In this document: positions 34,471 to 43,847 of the stretch, one piece after another | Numbering within the stretch: the stretch's first letter is position 1 | Layout: each line of letters begins with the position of its first letter | Source: Daphnia carinata | Lineage: Eukaryota > Arthropoda > Branchiopoda > Diplostraca > Daphniidae | Direction of reading: 5' to 3' | Assembly (NCBI RefSeq): GCF_022539665.2 | Contig: NW_026712492.1 | Coordinates: 1-51,112, forward strand | DNA length: 51,112 nt | Notes under the pieces: model-generated | What the model was told of the DNA's origin: nothing | The model's database searches: none | What the model saw: only the letters and a program-made list of their open reading frames with translations | Translations under genes and position numbers: made by a program

Positions 34471-36165
34471 GAGTTGATGCATCGGAATCGATTCGGGAGC
34501 TGCAGGTCTTGGATCATCGGAAGGGCGGCAGCAAACAGCCCAGATGAAGGTAAAAAGACCGCAAGCGTAACATATGCGTAAGAAAAGTAGTACTAAAAGA
34601 CATAATATGCCGATGAAGAAATAATTCGTGATGGTGTCCCACCAAGATGTAGAAGTTCCAACGCTAGTCGATGTCACCAAAACACTCGACGCACTGTATT
34701 TGTGGCGCAACGTAAATTCAGGTGGAGGATGTTCGTTTATTGCGGCGATTATATCGGCCATAATGTTCATATGGTTCAGCATATTGTCAGTGTAAGCCGG
34801 GTTACTTCGATGCTCATAATCGAAAAACTCAACATTCTCATACCGAAAAGAATGCGCAAGAGTCTGTTCCGGTAACACAATATTAGCTTCGATTGGCTTC
34901 CAGGTGTCGTTCCGGTACGCAAAGGGTTTGTCATTGAAATTAACAAAACCATTGGTCCAGTAACAAGGGGAATATTTCACAAGTTCCCATCCGTCGAGAT
35001 TAATAGTATAATTTTGAAATTTTGGCTGCGGTCCGCAAGATGTCAGTACAGTTTCAAATGTAACATTTAAAGCCTTACATTGAATCAACACAACCGTTTT
35101 ACCAAAAGCTTGTAATTTCGCGTACGGTGGTAAATTTAACTGCGAGGCGGCCAACCATCCGTTATATTTGGCAGTTGTAACAGCCCTTTCATGTTTGGCT
35201 TTGCGAGCTTCACATTGCACTAGTCTAATTTGTCTTGCCAATTCATTTTCATGATCAGTAAGTTGGTCTCGAATATATTGTATATTCGCGGGTACGTTTA
35301 AATTTCCGTCGCTAGATGGCTCTGGGGCCTCCAAAGGCGCTGTTAAATTTTCCATGATGGCCGCCGTCGAAACGGTGAGTTTTGATTGGCCGATGACCTC
35401 AAACGACGAAGTTCTATTGGTGCATTCGTTTTGCAGTGAGGCACAGCGTTTTATAGGAGTTAAATGAAAATCAAGTTGTTTGGCATCGTCTTGTAGTCTG
35501 AAAGTTGTGTCGTCTGCTGCTATTCGAACCAATGAGCCTATTCCATCTTCAACCAATCGAGTACTCATTTTAGTTTTTTGAGTGTAGGTTTTGTCCCAAA
35601 TCAATGTCAAATGATTATGAGATAAATTTCCAGTGGTAGCAGAAGCCGTTCCGATAGGTGTCGAAAAGTCTCCGTCTTCATGTTCTTGAAAAAGTTGGAT
35701 TTTCTCGAGAATACAATTTATAATTTCGGAATCAATTGTCTGCAACCAATATCCAAAAATCTCAGGTTCGCGATCAAAAACATATTTATCGTCCGAAAAA
35801 GTCATACGATAATCATCACATCGTTTATGGTTAATCATGTCGTTGCACACGGCGGGCGACGTATCAATTGGAATTTTATCCGGCACTATCACCAATTGAC
35901 CGAAAAAGTTCATTGTGATGCGGCGTATATTCTTCCATCGGGCGCAAACATAACCGGGAAATTTAGCTGCGGCACGTTCTTCACTATAAATTGCATATTT
36001 CACCGTAACGGCCTTGTTATCAGGCGCAATTGGTTGACAATTAGCAGCGGAAAATTGTAGAATTCCCATTTTCGATGTTTCCGAACAGTCGCATACAGTC
36101 GTTTCAAATGCCTGCGGGTGTAACCCATAAAGGCATAATAACAGCATAAATGGAAGTAGCGACAT
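34468..36165 (-). CDS. Envelope-like class I membrane glycoprotein, intact, 565 aa
   Basis: ATG at 36163-36165; a hydrophobic signal peptide (about residues 1-20), then a Cys-rich ectodomain opening CDCSETSKMG, several NxS/T sites, an alanine/lysine-rich helical stretch near residues 295-345 (QYIRDQLTDHENELARQIRL), a second Cys cluster, a membrane segment near 515-545 (FFIGILCLLVLLFL) and a short tail rich in Cys, Pro and Ser. This is the layout of viral-type envelopes carried by some arthropod LTR elements. The N-terminal CDC..G.LQF..C pattern reminds me of mononegavirus/chuvirus-type glycoproteins rather than baculovirus F; that assignment is tentative. There is no obvious furin-like basic cleavage site. 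The frame has no break, in contrast to the decayed pol 4 kb upstream. It sits just before a polypurine tract and LTR, the normal env position. Confidence 0.72.
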   Translation of the reverse strand: MSLLPFMLLLCLYGLHPQAFETTVCDCSETSKMGILQFSAANCQPIAPDNKAVTVKYAIYSEERAAAKFPGYVCARWKNIRRITMNFFGQLVIVPDKIPIDTSPAVCNDMINHKRCDDYRMTFSDDKYVFDREPEIFGYWLQTIDSEIINCILEKIQLFQEHEDGDFSTPIGTASATTGNLSHNHLTLIWDKTYTQKTKMSTRLVEDGIGSLVRIAADDTTFRLQDDAKQLDFHLTPIKRCASLQNECTNRTSSFEVIGQSKLTVSTAAIMENLTAPLEAPEPSSDGNLNVPANIQYIRDQLTDHENELARQIRLVQCEARKAKHERAVTTAKYNGWLAASQLNLPPYAKLQAFGKTVVLIQCKALNVTFETVLTSCGPQPKFQNYTINLDGWELVKYSPCYWTNGFVNFNDKPFAYRNDTWKPIEANIVLPEQTLAHSFRYENVEFFDYEHRSNPAYTDNMLNHMNIMADIIAAINEHPPPEFTLRHKYSASSVLVTSTSVGTSTSWWDTITNYFFIGILCLLVLLFLRICYACGLFTFIWAVCCRPSDDPRPAAPESIPMHQL

Positions 36166-37526
36166 TTTCTATAAATGGAAACATAGGGTGAACATCATGA
36201 TCAAGTCAGCATCGGATAATAAAGATAAAAGCATAACATCACGTCGTGTGGGTTTCTTAAAACTAGATAGCGAAAAATAATAAAGAAGATAAAATAATAA
36301 GCAAAAGCGGGGAGTATATATGACGGCAAAGAGAAAGGTCAGCGATCTTCCGTCGGCTTTTCAACAATTGCCGATGGTCGCGAGCGAGCAAAAAGTACGC
36401 ATATAGGGCATGGAAAATACGCTTCATTCGGAATAAAAAGTGAATATTTTTATGTAGTGATTGGTGTCATTAGAAAGAAGAAAGAATAACCTCAATGATG
36501 CAAAAGAAAAATCATGGATAGAATGTATCGTTTAGGCAGGAGAATAAGAAGATGCATGAAATAATTTCAACGACGGGAAAAACACATGGCCAATTTTCAT
36601 TTTGAGGCACAACAAAGGGCGGATACAGATAGGGCAAAAGGCAAGTGAAACACGAGTAAGGGAAAAAGGGCGCGCTCGGTAGGCTTGAAGGGTGCAATTT
36701 CCCTAAGCTCAACACAAGACGTAACACAGGTGCTAATAGCTCAATGACAGAGCGCTCAGCTGTGGTGCTTGAGGTCTGAGGTTCAAATCCTCAGTGGGAC
36801 TAGGTAATTCATCCCTCATAAGGGTGCTAAACTACGCAAAATTACGTTTTCATTTTAAAAAGAAATGGTGCAAAATCTAGCTTTATTTTCTAAGTCCTAC
36901 GCATGAGAAAGGATGGTGAGGAGAAATAAAAGGGCGCGAGAAGGGAGCGAACGTATGGGAAAGAAAGAAAAAGCGGCTTGTGCGAGACAAGGGACATTTG
37001 TCGCAGACACAAGAGGTTGGGGTAAAATAGGCGTAAATTTCTTAGTGAAATATACGTAGGCTTATGGAGTATATGGACTAATGTTTTTCTTGTATATATA
37101 TATTAGAGGGACCCAAGAGAGAAGGAAAATAGGGAAAAGGCTGTGTTTAAGAATTTCGAGAAAACCTACGTCAAGAAGGGAATATTGCGGCAAAAAGGGA
37201 AGGACAACTATTCGGACTTAGACAATTTACTGAAAAGTAGGGCATAGCGCTAACGCGGGAAGTTACTTTGTTATTTTTCTATTCTAAGTTTAAGTATATG
37301 TTTTTTTTGTATCAGCGTATAAGAGCTTTCTATCTTTCTGCTACTCCTACCCCTTCTCTTTCTTTTGCCTGACTCTAGCTAGTGGGTTAGTTCATATATA
37401 GAGATATATATGAACAAGGGCAAGTAACTAGTTTTTTTGTCTGATTTATTTGTTGAGGGCAAGAACGCATACAAACAGGCATGAGAGAATGAATCGAATA
37501 TAAATGCAAAGGTTTCCTTTTTTTTC
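36166..37526. other. Purine-rich leader between env and an accessory ORF, with a tRNA-like sequence
   Basis: About 1.36 kb without a credible ORF; the plus strand is rich in A/G runs such as GGGAAAAAGGG. At 36730-36803 lies a tRNA-like sequence: a D-arm GCTC-AATGACA-GAGC, a T-arm TGAGG-TTCAAAT-CCTCA containing a perfect B-box GGTTCAAATCC, and an imperfect anticodon arm around CTGTGGT (GTG would be His). The acceptor stem pairs at only about five of seven positions and there is no encoded CCA. It is a tRNA pseudogene or tRNA-derived SINE head on the plus strand. Confidence 0.6.
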
Positions 37527-37901
37527 TCAATTTTCTTCTTGCGATGATGGGCGGCGATTTGCAGGGTCCAAATCGAGAATTGCTTCGAAGACTTCTGTGG
37601 CCCTCTGCCAGTCCTGTTGTTCGACTAGCTGGACGAGTTCCTCCGTCCGAGATTTTGTGAGCCGAGCTACTCTCCAGCGGTTCTGGAGATGGTGTTCCAT
37701 ATCCATCAGCCGCCTTCGGAACGGTCGTTGATTGTCGATGGAGTTTCTTCCGCAGGCTGCGCTTACGGCCCGGTCGACGTCTTCTTTTGTCGAAGTGGTG
37801 CTGGTAGCTTCTTGTATTACCATGTTGTCCCCGGTTTTAGGATTGTGGCGAACGCGTTCGATCTGGGGTATCTGTGGCCGACGGAAGTTGTTCGCAGCCA
37901 T
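37527..37901 (-). CDS. Small basic accessory ORF 2, 124 aa
   Basis: ATG at 37899-37901 beginning MAANNFRRPQIPQIERVR. It has a basic N-terminus, an Arg-rich central helix (RPFRRRLMDMEHHLQNRW), and a C-terminal block VEQQDWQRATEVFEAILDLD followed by PANRRPSS. The C-terminal block is recognisably related to that of 39314-39748 (ILDLDPAKRHPP), so the two are diverged paralogues with the same orientation and spacing style. No CCHC knuckle or enzyme motif is present. Position between pol and env suggests a retroelement accessory protein; a host origin is possible. Confidence 0.5.
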   Translation of the reverse strand: MAANNFRRPQIPQIERVRHNPKTGDNMVIQEATSTTSTKEDVDRAVSAACGRNSIDNQRPFRRRLMDMEHHLQNRWRVARLTKSRTEELVQLVEQQDWQRATEVFEAILDLDPANRRPSSQEEN

Positions 37902-38369
37902 TTTGGATCGATTGTGGATCGGCTTTACTCTTTAGCTCCTGGTCTGTAGCGTTGACGAGTTGTGAGTGTGGTCCCGACGTTCTAGACGTATTGACTTTAA
38001 ACAATCAAGCCTTCCATTTGTAGTTTCCAGCTTCCTCACTTCACTTCTCTTTTTTTTCTGTTAAAAGTTCGAGTTCAACACTAAGTCCCTCGAGGTGTCA
38101 CTCGATTGTTTCAACAGGTGTCAGTTTTCTTTAGTGTTGTCAGGAGGGGAATTATTTATTGCTGTGTAGGGTCGGGTAGCCTTCTTCCAAGGGCGCCCAA
38201 CGGTTCGTTTTTCTTTCGTTTCGTTTTAAATTTAGATTTCTACTTTTATCAAATGGAGACAGGGAAAGAAGAAAAAGTGAAAGAAGAAATAAAGGAGCGT
38301 AGCGTTTCTACCAGTGAGTTAATTGGGCATAAATTGTGTATATCAACTTGTGAGGGATTCGGTATATGG
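37902..38369. other. Non-coding spacer upstream of accessory ORF 2
   Basis: No convincing gene. A 119-codon plus-strand frame (38106-38465) runs into the tRNA-like cluster and shows no domain, so I treat it as chance. Confidence 0.4.
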
Positions 38370-38990
38370 GCGTTGGCGGTGTGGCGTAATGCTATAGCTT
38401 CTGACTGTTACTCGGGAGCCTTAATTTCGAATCACGTCGTGACCTTGACTAAAAATTACTGGTAGATTCCTCAGGAGGTAGTGAGGTTAACTATTCCCTA
38501 ATTACTATTCTGTGGGTTGATTGGCAATAGATATTAAAATTATTATTGATCCTGTTTTCTAATAATTCTGGGTATTGAATTTGATATTCCATATAGTTAT
38601 ATGGCTAGATGGTATAGCCCTCGACCACGGCTCGGAAGTGTCGGGTTCAAATCACGCTGTGATCTTAACTAAAAATTTTCTGGCAGATCCCTCAAGAGTA
38701 GGCGAGCTTATTATATTCGCAATTATGCTACTGTGATTGAATTATTATTAACTATTTTATGTTTTATTTCTGGTTGGGTTTGAAATGGCTTTGATATTTA
38801 CGCTAGGGTAAATATCTATGTCTAGACGCCATAGCGACACAGCCTCCGACCATCACTCGGGAGTCTCGGGTTCGAAACCCGGCTCGGCTGCCGAAATTCC
38901 CTTCCTCGAAATGTTTTCTTTTTTCTGAACAATTAAAATTTATTATATACTCGCGGGGTCTTCTGTTCGAGCCTTGCCTCAGCTGTTTTT
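38370..38990 (+). repeat. Cluster of tRNA-derived (SINE-like) sequences
   Basis: Three tRNA-like modules occur about 220 bp apart: near 38375-38440 (B-box-like ATTTCGAATC), 38599-38665 (GGCTAGATGG A-box-like, GGGTTCAAATC) and 38817-38892 (CGGG-TTCGAAA-CCCG, a complete T-arm). A weaker fourth B-box, TGTTCGAGCC, lies near 38963. The first two also share downstream text (GTGACCTTGACTAAAAATT versus GTGATCTTAACTAAAAATT, then CTGG[TC]AGAT), so they are copies of one longer unit and not independent tRNA genes. None folds as a full canonical tRNA. Confidence 0.6.
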
Positions 38991-39313
38991 GAAATACCTT
39001 TAAAACGATCTGCTGGCTTTTCTATTCTTTTCCTATCTTATTTTTCCTTTACCTTAAACTTTTCTTTTCTTTTCTTTTGAATTTTATCTTACGTATAATG
39101 AAAAGCCGGCGGAGATTTTGTTTGCGTCCTACTGTGTTTATTTTATTGTTTGTTAAGGTAGAGAATATAATGCGAAGAGGAAAACAAAATGGTTTGGGAT
39201 AGAGCTCTATTCTAAGGGGAATAAGCACATGTTCCTACTGGGTGAGAGTAACTAAAAGGGGGTTGTCGTTGTTGTCGGGGTCCTTTTTTTCGTTCCTTTT
39301 CTTCATGGTGTGT

Positions 39314-39748
39314 TCAACGAGAAGTGTTGGGTCCATCGCGCCTCTGACGTTTCCGGCCAGTGTCCCACTGGTCGGGCGACCAGTTGAAAAGAGGGGGGTG
39401 GCGCTTAGCTGGATCCAAGTCTAAAATCAGCTTTAGGGTGGTGACAGCGCCTCCCCAATCTTCGGCGAAGAGATCCGCGTTCAGCTGACGGTTGAGTGCG
39501 GCCGTACGTTCTTCCACACGGCGCTCGTAACGTTGACGCTCGAGCTCCCACGATTCCATGTCGTCGGGCTCCGGGGATTGAGGCGTCTGGCTAACAACGT
39601 TGGCAGGTTTCTCCGGTACTGGAGTCCAATCGTCGTAGATGGGGATGGCAACCATTGGTTCCATCACCTTGTCCGCTTGCTCGCCGGCACTTAGCCACTC
39701 GGAAACTGCCTGAGATTGTTGATTGGCAGAGTTGGCGAACGGGTCCAT
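39314..39748 (-). CDS. Small accessory ORF 1, 144 aa
   Basis: ATG at 39746-39748 beginning MDPFANSANQQSQAVSEWLS. Pro-rich middle (PVPEKPANVVSQTPQSPEP), an Arg-rich helix (LERQRYERRVEERTAAL), then EDWGGAVTTLKLILDLDPAK and a basic C-terminus. The last ~45 residues share the helix plus ILDLDPA[K/N]R motif with 37527-37901. It lies about 170 bp downstream of the pol tail in the same orientation. Function unknown; a retroelement accessory or regulatory protein is the simplest guess. Confidence 0.5.
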   Translation of the reverse strand: MDPFANSANQQSQAVSEWLSAGEQADKVMEPMVAIPIYDDWTPVPEKPANVVSQTPQSPEPDDMESWELERQRYERRVEERTAALNRQLNADLFAEDWGGAVTTLKLILDLDPAKRHPPLFNWSPDQWDTGRKRQRRDGPNTSR

Positions 39749-39914
39749 TTTTTCAGGGGATTTGAATGTGGAGCACGATTACGGGTGAACACGACTCAAC
39801 AAGTGTCAAAAGCGTTGTGAAGTCGCTTTGAGATTTCTCTCTGTTAAATACACGATGGTTGTTATGTTACCATTGACTTTGTATCGAAGGGGGAAGGAAG
39901 GAATAAAAACTCCT

Positions 39915-41396
39915 TTAATTTCTATAACGCAATGGTAGTCTTCGATTTCTTTGTGGGCGTCCGGTAGCATGCTGGGGTGGCAAGTTTTCAGGCTGATTGA
40001 TGGCTGGCGCCACCTGTCGGGCCTCAGATTCCAAATTTATGGCAACTACATTGTTTTCGGGAATCGGTGTTGGATTATGACCATTTAACACTATGTCAGC
40101 GTCGATTGGGTTATCGTCGTCTGAGCCGTGTATATCTTGAATTTCGTTGTCGGGGCATAATTGTTGTTTACTGTTAGCATTGGCGGCCATTTTCTTTTCC
40201 GCCGTCTCTAATTCCACTGTTTCCAATTCCACATTTTTCACAACCGCGTTTTCTGCGGCTCTTGCTTCCATATCCACATTCTCCAATTCCAAAGGTTCCA
40301 ATTCCATGTTTTCCAATTCGCTTGTTGTTAGCTCCATATTTTCCATAGTTTCCATTGTTTGGGTGGAAATCGATTTACGAAATCGATTCTCGAACTTCGA
40401 AGGCGTCGATAGGGGGACAATGTTCGTCTTTCCATAACATTGTTTCGTACAGGGGTTTTAGACGGTTAACGTGAGTTCCTTGACAGATGTATGAATTATC
40501 AGCAATATCAACTGTATTATTGGAATAAACTTTTACAACTCTATAAGGACCTTTATATTTAGAGGTAAACTTCCTACTATCGCCCTCTTTAACTACCCTA
40601 ATATCTAATAATACTCTATCACCTACCATATACTGTTTTACATTCGCTCTTTTATTATATTGTTCCCTCTGACGTTTCCTTGCTTTTTCGCTCTCCTCAC
40701 GGACGCGCTGGAAACTGTAACGCAAGCGATCAGCCAAGTTACCTACGTAATCTGATGCGGAGGTAAATGTTTTTGGGGAAGCGTCAAGGAATTCATTAAT
40801 AGGTATATTGGGATCTCTACCGTGCAGTAAATAATACGGGGTTTCACATGTCGAAGAATGGACAGAACTACGGTAAGCAAATAAAACATCGTCCAGCATA
40901 TCTTCCCAGTTCTCATGTTCACCATCTTTTAATTCCTTTCTCAACATTGTTGTTAATGTTCGATTAAATCTTTCAGTTTCTCCATTGCCAGCTGGATTAT
41001 AAGCAGTAGTTAATTTTTGATCAATTTTTAATTTTTTACAGAAATAACGAAATAGCTTCGATGTGAAATTGGTTCCACGATCAGAAAGAATAGCTTTAGG
41101 CATACCATGTCTAACTATAATTGTCTTATATACACATTCTGCTGTCGTCTGTGCTGTTTGATATTTTAACGCAACAGCTTCTACCCATCGGCTGAAATAA
41201 TTGGTAATAACCAAAATATAACTATTTCCATTAGTGAAATTGGCGTAATGGGGCCCAAAAAGTCCATCCCAATGACTTGGAAAGGAGCTTTTGCTATTTC
41301 ATGAGGATGCAACAATGCCCTATATGTTGAGGAAGTGTTGGCGGTGCACACCTCACAAGCCTGGCAGTATTCTTTAATTTCCTTTCTCATATTTGG
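39915..41396 (-). pseudogene. Ty3/Gypsy integrase and pol tail, decayed
   Basis: Integrase inserts the cDNA into the genome. Visible: zinc-binding Cys pair CQACEVC (about 41355), GMDFLGP with the first catalytic Asp (about 41260), SDRGTNFTS with the second (about 41085), and GNGETERFNRTL with the Glu (about 40975), spaced as in the D,D35E core. A C-terminal GPYRVVKVYSNNTVDIAD block follows. The frame shifts near 41214-41240 and again at about 40375, after which a Glu-rich repeat (MELE, ENME) and an Arg-rich tail RPQRNRRLPLRYRN complete a Gypsy-like pol end at 39915. The His pair of the zinc domain lies upstream of a TAA at 41403-41405. Confidence 0.88.
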
Positions 41397-41402
41397 CCAA
41401 TA

Positions 41403-42127
41403 TTAATGATTCTTTATTTTCAAATAGGTTTTATAAAAAGCTAAATGTCCGCCCATCGGTGCGTCATGTAATCCTTTGAGCACTAGATGGCGTAACGATG
41501 CAGGCAAGACTAACTGATGGTTAGTTTCGTTTCTTTTGCTATCGGCAGGTGGCAGCACGTGCCGGTAAAGTGTACCATCAATAACTTCGAAATAATCAAT
41601 TTCTTTAACCCAATCTGGCTTAGATTGAAGAAAAGATTCCTCGAGTTCTCCGTTATCCAAATAATTACGAATGGCTATGCAAAGGTCGTCTTCCAATTGC
41701 TTCTCGAAATTAAGGTAATATTCCTACTCGTTTGTATACTAGCTACTTTTAAGCGTGACAAGCAATCTGCGTTTTGGTGAACACGTCCCGGCCTATATTT
41801 TAATTCATAATTCGTTGCGGCCAATAGTATAGCCCATCTTCCTAATCTACCATTATTATCCTTTTGTTCTTTAAGCCATTGCATTGTAGGTAATGCCTAA
41901 AATGCTTGATGGCATCTACGACTGCTAAGGCTTCCTTCTCTGTCGTACTATAATTCGATTTTGCTTTTGTTAACTGTCTACTGGAGTAGGCTTTGGGATG
42001 TTCCTGGCCATTTTGAATTTGGGATAGCACTGCTCCAATGCCGTAATCGCAGGCATCGGTGAAAAGGATAAATTTTCATTGAAATTGGGGTAAGCAAGAA
42101 CTGGTGGCGTTACTAGAGAATTCCTTC
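41403..42127 (-). pseudogene. Ty3/Gypsy RNase H and integrase zinc N-domain, decayed
   Basis: RNase H pieces: [18 protein letters not shown] with the first catalytic Asp (about 42050-42000), [20 protein letters not shown] with the Glu (about 41950-41900), then a deletion of roughly 15-20 residues where the RTDH motif should be, and [28 protein letters not shown] (41884-41760). The integrase zinc domain begins PADSKRNETNHQLVLPASLR, LHDAPMGGHLAFYKTY, ending at TAA 41403-41405 where a Tyr-Trp-Pro is expected. Frame breaks: one base lost near 42070, another near 41700. Confidence 0.85.
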
Positions 42128-42864
42128 CTACAGAAGTCCCCAACTAAAAGGCTTCCTGCTAAGATCTTTATGAGTTAAACGAGTTAACGGTTTGGCAATC
42201 GATCCAAAATCCTTAATAAATCTTCTGTAGTATCCAGCTAATCCGAGAAATGATCTGACTTCGTCGACTGAAGTCGGTGTTTTATAATTGACTATTTTGT
42301 CAATTTTGCTCGGATCAGGCTTAATACCGTCGGTCGATATTACGTGACCTAGATAATTTACTGAGCGTTTAATAAACTGGCATTTCTTGAGTTTCAATTT
42401 CAGATTGGCATCTCGTAATAATTCAAAAATTTCTCGAATATCTCGTAAATGATCTTCGAAAGTGTCGGAAAAGATTATAACATCATCCAAATAAACTAAT
42501 GCTTTACTTCCCAAAACGTCTTTCAGTACGTAATTCATTAGCCGTTGGAATGTGGCAGGTGCATTGCACAAGCCAAATGCCATACGTTTAAATTCGTAGA
42601 GGTTGTTTTCCACTACAAACGCCGTTTTCTCAATAGCTGGACCATCAATTTGAATTTGCCAATAGCCTGAAGCTAAGTCAAGAGTTGTGAAAAATTTCTT
42701 CCCATATAATTTGTCTAATGTTTCGTCTATTCTAGGCATAGGGAATGAATCTTTTTTTGTAATACTATTTAATTTCCTATAATCAACACAAAATCTTACT
42801 TCTCCACACTTCTTTTCTACTAAAACCACGGGTGAAGCCCATGGAGAATGCGAATATTGGGGTA
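42128..42864 (-). pseudogene. Ty3/Gypsy reverse transcriptase fragment
   Basis: About 240 codons of RT palm and thumb: SPWASPVVLVEKK, RFCVDYRKLNSIT, FFTTLDLASGYWQI, AFGLCNAPATFQRLM, LVYLDDVIIFSD (catalytic YLDD), NYLGHVIS, VRSFLGLAGYYRRFIKDF. The frame ends FSWGLL at 42128 because of a deletion/frameshift before TPPVLAYPNF. The 5' side stops at 42864, where a palindromic transposon and then satellite begin; gag, protease and the RT N-terminus are not in the window. Ty3/Gypsy assignment follows from RT-RNaseH-integrase order and these motifs. Confidence 0.93.
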
Positions 42865-42867
42865 GCC

Positions 42868-43840
42868 GGTGAAATAGGACTGAAACGAAATAGGACTGGA
42901 GAAAAAGGACTGAAAATTTCTAGTCCTATTTCTACCGGAGAAATAGGACTGGGAGAAATAGGACTGACTTTTAAAAACTTTTAGGACAGTCCTATTTCTC
43001 CATGGCATCAGTCCTATTTCTCCTCGGCATCAGTCCTATTTCTCCTTAGAAATAGTTCTATTTCATTTACCTTGTTCCAAGGGGAACGATGAGCCTCCAA
43101 TCCGGTAGGCAATGTATTACGTAAGAGCGGCGGCTTATATCCGTTTCCCTTTTTAAAAAACCGATGGTGTTAACTCATTAGATAAATGGTTCACAAAACT
43201 TTTTTTTCTTATCCTATTTTAATTTTAATTACAGGAGAACATTAACTATATTGTATTTAATAGAGTTCATTTAACAAACTACTATTAGACATACTACAGA
43301 AATGATTATTACTTATATCGCACATTATGTGGTCATAACCAACTTTTCCAATTGAACTAATGTTTTACTATTTCATACATCTTTCGTTATATACAGCTCT
43401 TACATATTCTGAATTTGCTCTAATAATATTTTATTAAATGAACTCCATTAGATTCAAAATAATTCATGTTCCCCAGCAATTAAAATAAAAATAGGATAAG
43501 AGATAAAACATTTGTGAACCATTTAAATAATGAGTAAACGCCATCGGTTTTTGAAAAAGAGAAATGGATATAAGCCGGCGCTCTTATGCAATACATTGCC
43601 TACCGGATTGGAGACTCATCGTTCCCCTCGGAACAAGGTAAATGAAAAAGAAATATTTCTAAGGAGTAACAGGACTGATGCCGAGGAGAAATAGGACTGA
43701 TGCCATGGAGAAATAGGACTGTCCTAAAAGTTTTTAAAAGTCAGTCCTATTTCTCCCATTCCTATTTCTCCGGTAGAAATAGGACTGGAAATTTTCAGTC
43801 CTATTTGTCCAGTCCTATTTCGTTTCAGTCCTATTTCACC
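42868..43840. mobile_element. 973-bp palindromic TIR transposon with GCC duplications
   Basis: Begins GGTGAAATAGGACTGAAACG and ends with its inverse complement ..CAGTCCTATTTCACC. The two halves are reverse complements for roughly 340 bp from each end, including the GGAACAAGGTAAAT / CGGATTGGAG and CGCCATCGGTTTT blocks, and weaker complementarity continues inward. GCC occurs on both sides (42865-42867, 43841-43843), a likely 3-bp target duplication. Near each end AGTCCTATTTCTCC or its complement recurs four to six times in both orientations. No transposase frame; mirrored 62- and 65-codon frames (42820-43008, 43700-43897) are products of the palindrome. Confidence 0.9.
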
Positions 43841-43847
43841 GCCAATC

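Noticed and set aside
35680-36060. 126-codon plus-strand frame opposite the envelope gene
   Set aside because: Shadow of the env coding strand; no motif of its own.
36730-36803. Functional tRNA-His gene
   Set aside because: D- and T-arms are good but the anticodon arm needs a bulge and the acceptor stem has mismatches; better as a tRNA pseudogene or SINE head.
38106-38465. 119-codon plus frame
   Set aside because: Runs through tRNA-like repeats; no domain, atypical composition; likely chance.
42820-43008. Mirrored 62/65-codon frames starting MPWRNRTVLKVFKSQSYFS
   Set aside because: They are the two arms of the palindromic transposon read outward, not genes.
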